From contig JAOSJU010000001.1 of the NCBI GenBank assembly GCA_027493945.1, positions 1,426,001 to 1,490,000 of the forward strand: a stretch of 64,000 bases of DNA, given 5' to 3'. The notes under the pieces were generated by a model, which made no database searches, had not been told where the DNA came from, and saw only the letters and a list, made by a program, of their open reading frames with translations. Source of the stretch: Burkholderiaceae bacterium. Lineage in GTDB: Bacteria > Pseudomonadota > Gammaproteobacteria > Burkholderiales > Burkholderiaceae_E. Shown in pieces: positions 1 to 10,576 of this stretch (positions are counted from its first letter, which is position 1; every line of letters begins with the position of its first letter). The translations under genes were made by a program, and so were the position numbers.

Positions 1-1148
1 GCGACGCCGGTGACCACCGTTGGAGCGAAGAAACTCCCGGTCGAGCCGATCCGCTCACCGCCGCGCTCTACACGAGCGCCAGCCGAGACCGCATCGTCCA
101 CGAACGACAGCATCGACGAGATCCGGCGCTCATGGGCCAACGGTCCCATTCGAGTCGTCGGGTCAAGTCCGTTACCGACCGTGATTCGCTCGACTTCCTC
201 GAGAAACGTCGCCATGAACCGATCGTAGACCTGCTCCTGGACGTAGAAGCGGGTTGGCGCCACGCAGACCTGCCCCGCATTGCGGAACTTCTGCTGGACG
301 AGGAGACGCGCGGCAGATTCCACGTCTGCATCCGAAAAGATGATCACTGGCGTATGCCCGCCGAGTTCCATCGTTACGCGCTTCATGTGTGCACCGGCCA
401 ACGCGGCAAGGTGCTTGCCCACCGCAATCGACCCGGTGAACGAGATTTTGCGCACGATGGAGGAACGGACCAGGAAGTCGGAGATCTCCGCCGGGACGCC
501 CCAGACCATATTGACGCAACCAGGCGGACATCCGGCCTCCTCGAAAAGGCGGGCCAGTGCCATGACAGCGCTCGGCGAGTCCTCCGGACCCTTGAGAACG
601 ATCGTGCAGCCAGCCCCGAGTGCTGCAGCGATCTTGCGGATCGCCTGGTTGAATGGAAAGTTCCACGGAGTGAACGCCGCGACGACACCAACGGGCTCCC
701 GGGTGACGGACTGGCGAACGCCGGGCACGCGCGGCGGAATCAGCCGGCCGTAAATCCTGCGGCACTCCTCTGCATGCCATTCGGCGTGGTCGGCGCAGGC
801 CCTGACTTCGGCGATCGCTTCGACCAGGGGCTTTCCCTGGTCGAGCGTCATGTTGCGACCGATCGCCTCAGCGCGCTCACGGGCAAGCTCGGCAACGCGT
901 CGCAAGACCTTGCCGCGCTCGAGCGGCGAGGTGTGTCGCCATTCCCCAAAGGCCCTCTGCGCGGCCGCGAGCGCAACCTCCAGATCGCGTTGCGACGCGT
1001 GCGGAAGCCTTCCGAGAACCGAGCCGTCCGCCGGATTTGTGACTTCCTGTTCGCGCCGCCCTTCGCCCGACAGCCACTGTCCATCGATGAAGAGAGCGAG
1101 CTTCTCGTAGCTGCCTGCGTCGGTGACAGTCATCTGTTCAACACTCAT
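1..1148 (-). CDS. NAD(P)-dependent aldehyde dehydrogenase, succinate-semialdehyde dehydrogenase-like (3' end outside window)
   Basis: Oxidises an aldehyde to the acid with NAD(P). The frame is open from the ATG at 1148 to the window edge, giving about 382 of the usual ~480 residues; the C-terminal part is missing. Visible family motifs are TPWNFPFNQ near residue 164 (cofactor and substrate pocket), FTGS, MELGGH with the general-base Glu near residue 261, and GQVCVAP with the nucleophilic Cys near residue 293. The start ATG overlaps the stop of the upstream amidohydrolase gene by 11 bases, so it is translated in the same operon. In this context it may oxidise an aldehyde released by the thiamine-diphosphate enzyme or from the amide substrate; that is inference. 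An internal ATG at 1133 is an alternative start. Confidence 0.9.
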   Translation of the reverse strand, partial: MSVEQMTVTDAGSYEKLALFIDGQWLSGEGRREQEVTNPADGSVLGRLPHASQRDLEVALAAAQRAFGEWRHTSPLERGKVLRRVAELARERAEAIGRNMTLDQGKPLVEAIAEVRACADHAEWHAEECRRIYGRLIPPRVPGVRQSVTREPVGVVAAFTPWNFPFNQAIRKIAAALGAGCTIVLKGPEDSPSAVMALARLFEEAGCPPGCVNMVWGVPAEISDFLVRSSIVRKISFTGSIAVGKHLAALAGAHMKRVTMELGGHTPVIIFSDADVESAARLLVQQKFRNAGQVCVAPTRFYVQEQVYDRFMATFLEEVERITVGNGLDPTTRMGPLAHERRISSMLSFVDDAVSAGARVERGGERIGSTGSFFAPTVVTGV

Positions 1149-3366
1149 AGGGACCGTCCCGCACGGGCAGCGGCGTGGGATCGAGAAACCGGTCGAGCAC
1201 GTTCCGCGTGATCCGGATGACGGCGGCGTCGCCGCAATTGGCGGACAGCCCGCCGATCCAGGCCACCGAGCCGACCGAAAAGACAGCGCCACCACCTTCG
1301 GTCGCCAGAAGAAACACGTCGGATCTCACCGTCGATGAATAGTCGCCCGAAACCGTCGGGCGCGTGACCAGGAGCTCTTCATTAGCCATGAAGTAGGTGT
1401 CGTCGAACGGATGTGAGCTGGCCAGCAAGTATCCTTCGCGTGGCGAGCCCAAGAGTTCGTCCGCGCGGTCGATTTCGATTCCGGCACATCCACCTCCGAA
1501 TGCGCCCCGAGTGCCGAAGTCGGAGCCGGCAACGCCATCGAAGACGAATGCGACTTCGGCGCGCTCGCTGTCGGCTCCTCGCCGATACCCGACGCTGCGG
1601 CGAAAGCCTTGACCGCTGTACCCGACGCCGAGCCAGCTCTGCGGCGCGACGCCGCTGCGGCGCCAGAGCCCGCCGTACTGTCCGTCGAGTTGGTGGTAGT
1701 ACTCGCAAGGCTCCTCCGCCCAGCTCCTGTTCCCGTCTTCGGCGCGACGCAATTCGATCAATCCGGGACGCGCCGGATCCGTGGCGACCTTCCAGTAGAA
1801 GCCATTCCCGCCGAGATACATGAGGCGCCCCCGGCCTGCGGCAAATGCGCGATACGCCGCCAGCATGTTCGGCGTCGCGTACTCGGGATGACTACCCGTG
1901 AGCACGACTTCGTATGCGCGGAGCACCCGCTCACCCTCGCGGTCGATGTCCTCGTCGGTCAGCGCCTCCCAGGCAATGCCTTCCCGATGCAGCCATTCGA
2001 CCATCACCAGGTCGGCCGAATAGTTCCATCGACCAGAACCTTCCGCGCCCTGCCATGCGCGCTGATCCGGTGCGAAGGTGAGAACCGGGCGACGCCGCGA
2101 GGCCACCGAGACCCCCGAACCGTCGCGATGCGTGTCGTACAGCGATAGGCCCCACTCGGGATGCCGAGCCATCGCGACGTCTCGCGGCTCCAGTGGCGAT
2201 GGCACGCGCCGCGAGCACCTCGCCGTTGTTGCCGTGAAGCAGGGTATGGTCGTTGGAATAGGCCGGTAGGTGTAGGTCGGGAACACCACGGCCACTCGAG
2301 CCCTTCGACCCGGTTCGGCGGCACGGACAAACAACGGCAACAGCAGCGTCTCGCCGTCTCGGCAAACGCGCAGCGCATACGCCCCGGACGCCAGGTCGGC
2401 AGGAATCTGCAGCGACAAACTGGGCATCCAGCGAGCGTCGTCGAGGTCGTCGTCATGAAAATGGATCGCAGCGTATTCCTCGGGGCACGACGTCCAGTCG
2501 AAACGACGCCCGCTCCAGCGTACCCCGCGAACCGCCCGCTTCGGCGCGTTGAGCAGGCGGCCGTGCATGCCGTGCGGGCCGACATCCTCGATCTCCCGGG
2601 ACGGAACGCGCCGGGCAAAGTCCCAGCATGCGAACAGCTCGCCCGGCGGAGGCGCCACCTCCTCCAGGACCCATCGGGCGATCGAGGGCAGTCCGACCTG
2701 CCCTCCCAGGATGGCCGGCCGCTCGATGCGACCGTTGAAGTGATCTCCGATCGATCCTCCCGGATGCATGCGGCCAGCCAGGACGATCGGCAACCGGTTG
2801 TCGAACACGGGAGCCGCGCCCGTCCGGCGTATCTGCACGTTATCGAGCGCTTGGCCCCGGTCGGTCGCGACGACCAGCGTCACGTCGAACTCGTTCGCCC
2901 GCCATTCGAGAGCGAGCATGTACCACCGTCGTTTCGCCAGCTGGATGTTGCAGGTCGTGCGTCGACCGCCGATCGCCACGAAAGGCCGCCAGCACGCGTC
3001 GATGCCGATCGCTACGGTGCCGTCGGAGCCGCCGTTGCTGAAGATCACCGAGTCGCCGCTCGTCGCCGACCACGGCTGGCAGTAAAGCACCAGCACTCCG
3101 GTGCCCGGAATCGGAACCGGCCGCTCCATCCCCTCGATCAACGCGCACGAGCCGGCATCGGTCTGCTGCCAGTCGAGGAAGACGTCCTGTTCGGCCACCG
3201 ACGGCTCCCTGCCGAATCGGATTCCGTCCGCATCGGCTCGTTCCTCGCCCCGCCCCAGTGCTACCAGATCGACACTCGCCACCCCGGGCTGCTCCGAAGC
3301 AAGGTGAGCGGTCACCTGCTGGCCCGGTGCTGCGCACCACACATCGAGATAACCGAAGATCTTCAT
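1138..3366 (-). CDS. N,N-dimethylformamidase-like amidohydrolase, large (beta) subunit
   Basis: About 742 residues, close to the ~760 of the DMFase large subunit, which cleaves dimethylformamide to dimethylamine and formate with a mononuclear iron held by two Tyr and a carboxylate. The N-terminal half looks like a lectin/LamG-type beta domain. The C-terminal half carries the family signatures FPTYTY near residue 365 and [10 protein letters not shown] near residue 411. Between these two motifs (about 2160-2265) the literal frame is nonsense, while the next frame gives a plausible AYSNDH-type continuation. A base loss followed by a compensating gain is therefore likely (see findings). The start at 3366 is the ATG giving [10 protein letters not shown]; it overlaps the small-subunit stop by 4 bases. 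The true substrate is unknown because the family includes many uncharacterised paralogues. Confidence 0.82.
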   Translation of the reverse strand: MKIFGYLDVWCAAPGQQVTAHLASEQPGVASVDLVALGRGEERADADGIRFGREPSVAEQDVFLDWQQTDAGSCALIEGMERPVPIPGTGVLVLYCQPWSATSGDSVIFSNGGSDGTVAIGIDACWRPFVAIGGRRTTCNIQLAKRRWYMLALEWRANEFDVTLVVATDRGQALDNVQIRRTGAAPVFDNRLPIVLAGRMHPGGSIGDHFNGRIERPAILGGQVGLPSIARWVLEEVAPPPGELFACWDFARRVPSREIEDVGPHGMHGRLLNAPKRAVRGVRWSGRRFDWTSCPEEYAAIHFHDDDLDDARWMPSLSLQIPADLASGAYALRVCRDGETLLLPLFVRAAEPGRRARVAVVFPTYTYRPIPTTIPCFTATTARCSRRVPSPLEPRDVAMARHPEWGLSLYDTHRDGSGVSVASRRRPVLTFAPDQRAWQGAEGSGRWNYSADLVMVEWLHREGIAWEALTDEDIDREGERVLRAYEVVLTGSHPEYATPNMLAAYRAFAAGRGRLMYLGGNGFYWKVATDPARPGLIELRRAEDGNRSWAEEPCEYYHQLDGQYGGLWRRSGVAPQSWLGVGYSGQGFRRSVGYRRGADSERAEVAFVFDGVAGSDFGTRGAFGGGCAGIEIDRADELLGSPREGYLLASSHPFDDTYFMANEELLVTRPTVSGDYSSTVRSDVFLLATEGGGAVFSVGSVAWIGGLSANCGDAAVIRITRNVLDRFLDPTPLPVRDGPYEC

Positions 3367-3689
3367 TCCAGTGCAGTCTCCGGTTTCCAGCCAAAGAGGT
3401 CGAGCCAGCGCGCCGAGAACACGGCCCACTCGGCTTCTGCGAGGTCGTCGTAGCATCCGCCGATTGGCGTGACCGGCTCGCCGCGGTCTCCCATCCTGGC
3501 CAAGGTCCATGCATTGCGCCCGTCCAGACGAACCAGCACGTGTTTGCCCCGTGCCGGCACGCCTCTGAAGCGCAAAAGGAACGCCCGAAGATCCGGATCG
3601 TAGGGACCGAGCGGCGCGGCCCGAAAGCGCCGGATCAGTGCGACGACCGCGGGGTCGTTCCGGTTCGGTGTATCAGTCCAGTTCGACAT
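3363..3689 (-). CDS. N,N-dimethylformamidase-like small (alpha) subunit
   Basis: A 108-residue protein (MSNWTDTPNR...) placed directly before the large subunit. The DMFase small subunit is about 130 residues and is co-encoded just upstream of the large one, as here. It is all-alpha, with no signal peptide or membrane segment. The frame is open further upstream, but that extension lies inside the preceding gene. The ATG at 3689 overlaps the end of the thiamine-diphosphate enzyme gene by 17 bases, and its own stop overlaps the large-subunit start, so the three are translationally coupled. Assignment rests mainly on position and size, with weak sequence recognition (PVIxGGCYDDLAEAEWAVF-like ending). 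Confidence 0.7.
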   Translation of the reverse strand: MSNWTDTPNRNDPAVVALIRRFRAAPLGPYDPDLRAFLLRFRGVPARGKHVLVRLDGRNAWTLARMGDRGEPVTPIGGCYDDLAEAEWAVFSARWLDLFGWKPETALE

Positions 3690-5374
3690 GGTGTTCGAGT
3701 TGCGCGACGTGAATGTCGATGAAGCCCTGGTAGTAGTCGTGCGCGGCGATCTGCGCATCGATGAGGACCGGGACCCCCTTACCGTTGAGTTCCTTCGCAA
3801 GCGACACGGCTTCATCGACCTGACCCGGCTCGACGACACGAATACCGTGGCACCCTTGGGCCTGCGCGATCGCGGCAAAATCCGAGTTCACTGCAAATCC
3901 GGTCCCGATGAGCGGCTTGCGATTGAGCACCTGGTTGTACTGCACCCAACCGAACGCATGGTTGTTGAGCACGATCCATGTCACTCCGCAGCGATTCTCG
4001 GCTGCCGTGGCGAGTTCCGAGAGCGACATCTGCATTGCGCCGTCACCGGCGAAGCAGACCACCTGCTTTTCGGGCCGGGCGAGCTTGGCCCCGATTGCGC
4101 CGATCACTCCCATGCCCATCGCCGTCTGCTCGCCCATCGCGACGCAGTCGCCCACGTCGAGCACGCGGTAGTAGGGCCAGTAGTAGCACCACAGGTCGGC
4201 GGCACCGTTCTCCTTCATCAGGATTGTGTCGCGCCCGAAGATCCGGTTGACCGATTCGAGAATCTGAGGAGGCCGGATCGGGCTGCGCGTTGTCCTGGCC
4301 TCAGCCACGGCCTCCTCGGCAAATCGCCTGCCGGCGTCGGCGATTCGTTCGACCCTCTGCCGCTTCCGCAGATAGCGGCGACGCTTCGAGTTCGGCCGAC
4401 AAATCGCCGAGCGCAAGAGCGGCGTCGCCGACGACGTCGACGTCGGCGCGCCAGTTCAGGCTCAACGCGTCGGGGTCGAGGTCGATGCGGATCATCCGCG
4501 CCGACTTCGGATAGAACGACCAGCTGTTCGTGCTGAATGCCTCGAGCCTGGAGCCCACGACGATCAACAGGTCGGCACCATCGTGCCACGCCTTGCCTTC
4601 GCGCGAGAAATACAGGCCGACCTGACCCAGCGACAGAGGGCCGTCCTCCGGGTAGATGCCGCGGCCGCTGGGCGTCGTCAGAATGGGGGCGCCGATCAGC
4701 ATGCCCAGGTTCTCGACCTCCGCGTGCGCCTTCGCGATGATGCTTCCGCCGCCGCAGAGTAGCACCGGCTGCTTCGATTCCTGAACGAGGGACGCAGCCG
4801 CCTCGATCGTCGCGACATCAGGGCGGCAACGTTGCCGCGCAACCGACGCGACGTAGGCGGACATCGGCGCAGTCTGCGCGCTCAGGTCGGACGGAATCTC
4901 CACGAACGTCGCACCCGGCCGGCCGTTGCGGGCGAGCGAGAACGCCCGCTGCATGATCCACGGAACCCGGCGAATGTCTGTCACGCGGTTCGACCACTTC
5001 GTGACCGGCTTCATCAGCGTGTGCGTGTCGAGTTCCTGAAACGCACCCATTCCGTCGTAGCGCTGGACGACCCCGTTCGCGATCGCGACGATCGGCACAG
5101 AGCCGGACGTGGCCTCGAGCAGTCCCGACACGAGGCTCGTAATTCCGGGGCCGGGATTCGAGAACACCACACCCGGTTCGCCCGTCAGCCTGCCCCATGC
5201 GTAGGCGCAGGCAACGGCAGCTTTTTCGTCGCGCACCAGCACAAAGCGGATATCGGAATGTTCCGTCAGGTCGTAGACCAGATGCTTGGGGTTGCCCGGA
5301 AGCCCGAAGACGCAACGTACTCCTTCTGCCTTCAGGGCTTCGACAACTGCACGCCAGGGTCCCATGGTTTGCAT
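3673..5374 (-). CDS. Thiamine-diphosphate-dependent enzyme, acetolactate synthase-like large subunit (frameshifted)
   Basis: Three-domain ThDP enzyme of about 566 residues. The N-terminal Pyr domain has the activating Glu in VRDEKAA near residue 50. The central domain has LLCGGGS and the C-terminal PP domain has the metal/ThDP motif GDGAMQ...VLNN (plus-strand ~3970-4050). The reading frame changes at about 4340-4395: N-terminal residues up to ...AEAAEG are in one frame and ...IADAGRRFAEEAV onward in another. A single-base indel, probably a sequencing error, is the simplest cause. The start at 5374 is supported by an AAAGGTGA ribosome-binding site 8 bases upstream. It could be a carboligase or a 2-oxoacid decarboxylase acting on a product of the amidohydrolase; the substrate is unknown. 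Confidence 0.8.
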
Positions 5375-5381
5375 GCTTCGT

Positions 5382-7010
5382 TCACCTTTCGATTAGCGCC
5401 GGCATCTCGACCGAGCCGGCTTCTGTCATCCTCGGAACCGCCCTCACGAGCGACGCCGTGTACTCCTGCTCTGGATCGGCCAGGACGCGCTCCATACTGC
5501 TGGTCTCGACCATCATGCCCCCGCGCATGACCAGGGCGCGGTCGGCCATTCGCGCCGCCACGCGCAGGTCGTGCGTGATGAACAGCATCGCGAGCCCCTC
5601 TTCCTGCTGCAGCGAGTCGAGCAGGTCGAGGATTTCGGCCTGCACCGATACGTCGAGCGCCGAAACAGGTTCGTCGGCGACGAGCAGCTTCGGCCGCATG
5701 GCGAGCGCCCTGGCGATGACGATGCGCTGGCGCTGTCCGCCCGAGAACTCGTTCGGGTAGCGGTCAGCGGCCGCCGGGTCGAGCTGTACGCGCGCAAGGA
5801 GCTCCACCGTGCGTGCGCGGGCCGCCGCCGCCGACTCACCGTTGGCGCGCAGGCCGATCTCGATCGACTGGCCGACCGTCCTGCGCGGATTCAGCGACGA
5901 GTATGGATCCTGGAACACGAGCTGGATCGCCCGACGCACCGGCTGGAGGCTACGCGCCGGCAGCGACAGGTAGTCCGTGGCAATTCCATGGAGATCGGCA
6001 CACCCGTGATCGACGCGCGTGAGACAACACAGGGCCCTTGCAAGCGTTGACTTCCCCGATCCCGATTCGCCCACCACCGCAAGTGTCTCGCCCTGCCCAA
6101 GCTCCAGGGAAACCGAATCGAGCGCCTTCACCTCGCGGCCACGTCCGAACAGCCTGCCGCGCGTCCGCCACGTCTTCGTCAGGTGATCGGCGCGCAGAAG
6201 CGGCGGGTACGGCTCGGCCCGGCGGATCGTCCGCGCACGGAGTTCGGGAACCGCGCCCAACAGCCGCCGCGTATAGGGGTCACGCGCACGCGCGAGAACA
6301 TCCCGCTTGGCGCCCTCCTCGACGACGACGCCGTTGCGCATGACCGCGACCCGATCGGCCATCTCGTTGACGACGCCGAAATCGTGGGTGATGAGAAACA
6401 GTGCGATGCTGCGTCGTTGCCGCAACTCACGCAACAACGCCAGGATCTGGGCCTGCGTCGTCACGTCCAGAGCGCTGGTCGGCTCGTCGGCGATGACCAT
6501 GGCAGGCTCGCTGGCGATGGCCATCGCGATCATCACGCGCTGTCGCTGCCCGCCGGACAGCTGCCATGGAAAAGCATCGACCAGGGACTCGGGACTGGGC
6601 AAGTGCACGTCGCGGAGCGCCTCGACGACCCTGCGTTGCCGATCCCCGGGCCAGGCGTGCAGCTCGAGAACTTCCCTGATCTGCTTGCCGATTCGCTCCA
6701 GCGGATTGAGCGACGACATCGGATCCTGGAAGACATAGCCGATGCGCCCACCGCGAATCGCGCGAAGCCCTGACTCGCTCATACGCAGCGTGTCGCGCCC
6801 CTCGAAGAGGATGCTTCCCGAGCGCACCTTCAACCTCGGAGACGGGAGCAATCCGACGATTGCGCTGGCTGTCAACGACTTCCCCGAACCCGATTCGCCG
6901 ACGACACATAGCGTCTCGCCCGCCGCGACGTCGAGTGAGACCCGGTCGACGGCAAGTTGCCGATCGCTTCCAGGCGGAAGTGCGATCGAGAGGTCGCGAA
7001 TACGAAGCAT
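5382..7010 (-). CDS. Dipeptide/oligopeptide-type ABC importer ATPase, DppD-DppF fusion
   Basis: One 542-residue polypeptide with two complete nucleotide-binding domains. Each has a GESGSGKS Walker A (near residues 38 and 315), LSGGQRQR/FSGGQRQR signature and ADEPTSALD/ADEPVSALD Walker B. These correspond to the separate DppD and DppF subunits of the classical transporter. It energises uptake through the two permeases encoded immediately upstream (gap of 9 bases) with the family 5 binding protein. The gene stops 7 bases before the thiamine-diphosphate enzyme start, so importer and catabolic enzymes appear to be one operon. The cargo is probably a peptide-like or amide compound, by inference. 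Confidence 0.92.
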   Translation of the reverse strand: MLRIRDLSIALPPGSDRQLAVDRVSLDVAAGETLCVVGESGSGKSLTASAIVGLLPSPRLKVRSGSILFEGRDTLRMSESGLRAIRGGRIGYVFQDPMSSLNPLERIGKQIREVLELHAWPGDRQRRVVEALRDVHLPSPESLVDAFPWQLSGGQRQRVMIAMAIASEPAMVIADEPTSALDVTTQAQILALLRELRQRRSIALFLITHDFGVVNEMADRVAVMRNGVVVEEGAKRDVLARARDPYTRRLLGAVPELRARTIRRAEPYPPLLRADHLTKTWRTRGRLFGRGREVKALDSVSLELGQGETLAVVGESGSGKSTLARALCCLTRVDHGCADLHGIATDYLSLPARSLQPVRRAIQLVFQDPYSSLNPRRTVGQSIEIGLRANGESAAAARARTVELLARVQLDPAAADRYPNEFSGGQRQRIVIARALAMRPKLLVADEPVSALDVSVQAEILDLLDSLQQEEGLAMLFITHDLRVAARMADRALVMRGGMMVETSSMERVLADPEQEYTASLVRAVPRMTEAGSVEMPALIER

Positions 7011-7019
7011 TGCTGCGCT

Positions 7020-7844
7020 TCAGCCGCCGGTAAGCGAGCGTAGCGTCGGATTGCTTCGGTCGCCGATCGCTTCTGCGAGCAAGGTCACGGCAAGCACGGT
7101 GACCAGCAATGCAAGGCCGGGAAATACACTGAGCCACCACGCCTGACGAAATACGGTTCGGGCCGCTCCGATCATGTAACCCCAGCTGATCATGTTCGGG
7201 TCTGCCAACCCCAGGAAGCTCAGCGACGCCTCGGTCAGGATCGCAGTCGCCACCATCAGCGAGGCAACCGCGAGCACCGGCGGCAGGGCGTTCGGCATGA
7301 TCTCGGTAAATATGATCCGAATGTCCGAGAGCCCTGCGCCGCGCGCCGCCTCGACGAACTCGCGCTCCCTCAGCGTCATGAACTCGCTGCGCACCAGACG
7401 CGCGACCGGTGGCCAGATCACGAGTGCGATGCCGATGACGAGGTTCGCCACGCTCGGGGTCATGATCGCGACCAACAATACGACGAACAGGAACGACGGA
7501 ATGACCTGAAAGAATTCGGTGAAGCGCATCATGGTGCGGTCGGCCGCGCCGCCGAAGTACCCCGCCAGCGCTCCGATGGCTGTTCCCAAGACCAGCGAGA
7601 ACGCGGTGGAGACGATTCCGATCACCAACGAGACACGCGCGCCGAAGATCAGGCCCGACATCACGTCCCGGCCGAGCATGTCCGTGCCGAGCACGTGCCG
7701 GCCGCCGGGCGGCAACAATTGCGCACCGACAACCGCCCACGGATCGAATGGCGCCAGCCAGTGGGCCAACACCGCGACCATAGCTATCGCCGACAGCACG
7801 GCAATGCCGACCACGAAGCGCCACGAACGGAATATGCGTGACAT
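7020..7844 (-). CDS. ABC transporter permease, DppC/OppC-like
   Basis: A 274-residue inner-membrane protein with an N-terminal membrane segment (residues about 10-28), then a BPD_transp_1 domain. It has the EAA loop EAARGAGLSDIRIIFTEIMP facing the ATPase. The family feature GTDMLGRDVMSGLIFGARVSL precedes the core domain. It pairs with the DppB-like protein encoded 12 bases upstream to form the translocation pore. The length is normal for DppC (about 280-300) and the frame is intact. Confidence 0.92.
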   Translation of the reverse strand: MSRIFRSWRFVVGIAVLSAIAMVAVLAHWLAPFDPWAVVGAQLLPPGGRHVLGTDMLGRDVMSGLIFGARVSLVIGIVSTAFSLVLGTAIGALAGYFGGAADRTMMRFTEFFQVIPSFLFVVLLVAIMTPSVANLVIGIALVIWPPVARLVRSEFMTLREREFVEAARGAGLSDIRIIFTEIMPNALPPVLAVASLMVATAILTEASLSFLGLADPNMISWGYMIGAARTVFRQAWWLSVFPGLALLVTVLAVTLLAEAIGDRSNPTLRSLTGG

Positions 7845-7856
7845 GGCGCCGGGTCT

Positions 7857-8830
7857 CTACGCCCTTCCAATGCGTGGATCGATCATCCGCAGCGACACGT
7901 CGGTAAGCAGGTTCGCGACGACCACCAGCGCCGACGATACGAAGAACACGCCAAGGATCACGTTGTAGTCCCGCTGCATCAACGCGTCGAAGGCCAATCG
8001 CCCGATACCCGGCCAGGCGAAGACGGACTCGACCACCACTGCCCCGCCGAGCACCTGGCCGACCTGCAGCCCGGCGAGAGTGACAATCGGCAGTACCGAA
8101 TTGCGCAGGACGTGCCCGCGAACGACACCCGCCGACGACAGACCCTTGGCACGTGCCGCGCGAACGAAGTCGCGGCCGAGGACTTCAATGGTTGCAGCCC
8201 TGGCCACTCGAACGTAGACGGCCATGTAGAACAGCGCGAGGCTGACGACCGGCATCACGAGGTGTCGCAGTACGTCGAGCGCGCCGGGCAGGCCCGTCTT
8301 GCGGATGAAGCCCGACATTCCGAAGGGCGGCAGCAGGCCCAGCGACACCGACAGGAGCAGGATCAGCAGCAGGCCGACCCAGAATACGGGCGTCGCATAG
8401 AAAACCATCGCCAGCGACGTGATCAACGTGTCTTTCCAGGATCCTGCGCGTGTGGCTGCCAACATCCCGAGCGACGTGCCGACCAGGATCGCCGAGGAGC
8501 AGAGCCGGCACCGTCAACAGAAGCGTCGCCGGGACGCGCTCGAGGATGATATCGACCACCGGCCGCTGGGTGCGATAGCTGATTCCAAGATCGAGCGCCG
8601 CAAGCCGCCGCAGGTAGGAATAGACCTGCACGGGGGAACGTCTGATCGAGGCCGTAGTCACGCCGGATCCCGGCGATGAACTGCTCGTCCGAAGCTCCGC
8701 TTTCGCCAGCGATCACGGCCGCCGGATCCCCCGGCGCCATGCGAATCAGAGCGAAATTTAGCAAGCCGATTGCCGCCAGCATCAGGATCGCACGCGGCAA
8801 CCAGGCTGCAAACACCAGGACGAAGCGCAC
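7857..8830 (-). CDS. ABC transporter permease, DppB/OppB-like (two frameshifts)
   Basis: About 323 residues once three frame segments are joined. Segment one (from the ATG at 8830) gives a membrane helix, then MAPGDPAAV and RRDYGLDQ. Segment two, after a shift near 8630-8650, gives YLRRLAALDLGISYRTQRPV and PATLLLTVPALLL. Segment three, after a shift near 8490, gives MLAATRAGSWKDT and the rest of the permease domain with the EAA-type loop RAARAKGLSSAGVVRGHVLR. Everything matches the standard DppB plan, so two one-base errors are more likely than a decayed gene. It forms the pore with the DppC-like partner. Confidence 0.82.
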
Positions 8831-8855
8831 GGCGGCCCCCTCGCTACCCTCGCGC

Positions 8856-10427
8856 CTACCTTGCGATCCAGGTCTCTGCGAAGGTGGAATTGGGCCCCGA
8901 GCTGTCGATGACGACGTTGTTCACCTTCTTGTTGTTGACTGTCGGCCACACCAGTTCGACGAGCCATGCGACGGCGACGTCGTCGACGAGAATCTTCTGT
9001 GCCTCGGAGTACAGCTGCTTGCGCTTGCCCTCGTCGATCTCCGTGGCTGCACGCCGAAAGAGTTCGTCGACCTTGGCGTTGGTGTAGCCACTGTGGTTCG
9101 TGAACAGAACTCCCTTGCGCTGATTGTCCGACATGAAGGTTCTCGACACCCCAAGCGCGGGATCCGACAAGGTAGTGAGGAAATACATCGTCATGTCGAA
9201 ATCCCAGTTTCGCGTCCGGTCGGACCACCCGGCCGCATCCGAGGGTTCGAGGACCACCTCGACACCGACCTTCCTCAACGCCTGACGCGTGTACTCGGCG
9301 GCGCGGTTCCACATCTCTCCGTAAGGCAAACCCAGCAACTTCACGGTGGTCCGCACCCCGTCGGCGCCGCGTTTCATGCCCATCTCGTCGAGCAACGCTT
9401 CCGCTTTCGCCGGATTGAAATCGTAGGTGGGCACGTTGGGCTCATAGAACGGGGAACTCGAGTGAACCGGGCCGGTCGCGACCTTCGCGTAGGTCTGGAA
9501 AATCGTGTCGCGAATGAACTTCCGGTCGAGCGCGTACATGACGGCCTGCCTGAATCGCTTGTCGCCGAATGGCGCGCGCCGGTGATTCATCTCGATCCAG
9601 ACGATCGGCGAACCCCACTCCCAGCCTTTCGTCGTCACCGAGACGTACGGAAGCTTGCTGAGACGATTGACGTCCAACAATTCAAGGTCATTCTGAGTGG
9701 CGAGGTGCAGTTGCTGGGACTCAATCGCAATCGCGCGTGACGCTGCGTCCGGGACGAGGCGATAGTAGATTTCATCAAGGTAGGGGAGCCCCTTACGCCA
9801 GTAGTCACCGTTCCTCACCAGGTGCAGGTACTCGCCGCGCTTCCACTCTTTGAACTTGAAGGGTCCGGTCCCCACTGGCTTGGCGTTGTTGGGGTTCTTG
9901 CGGAAGTCGGTACCCTTGTACAGGTGCGCCGGTACGATCTCGGTACCGATGCCGAAGCTCCTGATCAGCGGTCCGAAGGGCTCTTCGAGGCGGAACTCCA
10001 CGGTGAAGTCGTCGACTTTCGCCACCTTCACCTTCTGAAACACGACCTTCATTCTGGGATGCACCTCGATCAGGTACTCGCCGAAGGTGAAAACAACGTC
10101 ATCGGCCGTAAGTGGCTTGCCGTCGTGCCACTTGATGCCGCGGCGCAACTTGAAGGTGTAGGTCTTTCCGTCGGGAGATACCTGCCACGACTCGGCCAAG
10201 TGGGGTTTTGGGTTGAGCTCGAAGTCGTACATCAGCAGGCTCTCGAACATCTTCGTCGAAACGAGAAGCGCCGGAGACTGCAGGAACTGCCCCGACATTA
10301 TCCCGGGGGCTCGGGCCAAAGGAGCGATTGCAGGGTCCCTCCTCTCGTCGGTTCCGCACCGTGCGCAGGCGCCAGGGACAGTGCAAGCGCCCATGCCGTG
10401 ATGAGCGTTACCGAGGATTCGCCTCAT
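8856..10427 (-). CDS. Periplasmic ABC substrate-binding protein, family 5 (DppA/OppA type)
   Basis: A 523-residue SBP_bac_5 protein binding the cargo of the Dpp-type importer. Recognisable blocks include LAESWQVSPDGKTYTFKLR, GIKWHDGKPLTADDVVFTF, VGTGPFKFKEW and FRQAVMYALDR. The literal N terminus after MRRILGN is not a signal peptide. Reading the next frame over about 10310-10405 gives LITAWALALSLAPAHGAEP, a good signal peptide with an AHG-A cleavage site, then RGGTLQSLLWPEPPG. Two compensating one-base errors are therefore likely, the second in a CCCCC run. The start at 10427 has a GAGAGGAG ribosome-binding site. Divergent from the MocR gene, with a 149-base shared control region. Confidence 0.9.
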   Translation of the reverse strand: MRRILGNAHHGMGACTVPGACARCGTDERRDPAIAPLARAPGIMSGQFLQSPALLVSTKMFESLLMYDFELNPKPHLAESWQVSPDGKTYTFKLRRGIKWHDGKPLTADDVVFTFGEYLIEVHPRMKVVFQKVKVAKVDDFTVEFRLEEPFGPLIRSFGIGTEIVPAHLYKGTDFRKNPNNAKPVGTGPFKFKEWKRGEYLHLVRNGDYWRKGLPYLDEIYYRLVPDAASRAIAIESQQLHLATQNDLELLDVNRLSKLPYVSVTTKGWEWGSPIVWIEMNHRRAPFGDKRFRQAVMYALDRKFIRDTIFQTYAKVATGPVHSSSPFYEPNVPTYDFNPAKAEALLDEMGMKRGADGVRTTVKLLGLPYGEMWNRAAEYTRQALRKVGVEVVLEPSDAAGWSDRTRNWDFDMTMYFLTTLSDPALGVSRTFMSDNQRKGVLFTNHSGYTNAKVDELFRRAATEIDEGKRKQLYSEAQKILVDDVAVAWLVELVWPTVNNKKVNNVVIDSSGPNSTFAETWIAR

Positions 10428-10576
10428 GATGTCTCCTCTCGTTGTTCTCCGCCAACGCGGACCCCGCCGACTGGACGCGATCCGCGCAGCGGTAGTCGCG
10501 TGGCAGCGTATCGGCCATTATGCTGCGATGTGGGCTGGCCGCAAGCACCACTTATTTAAGAATCGAAGGAGCCACT

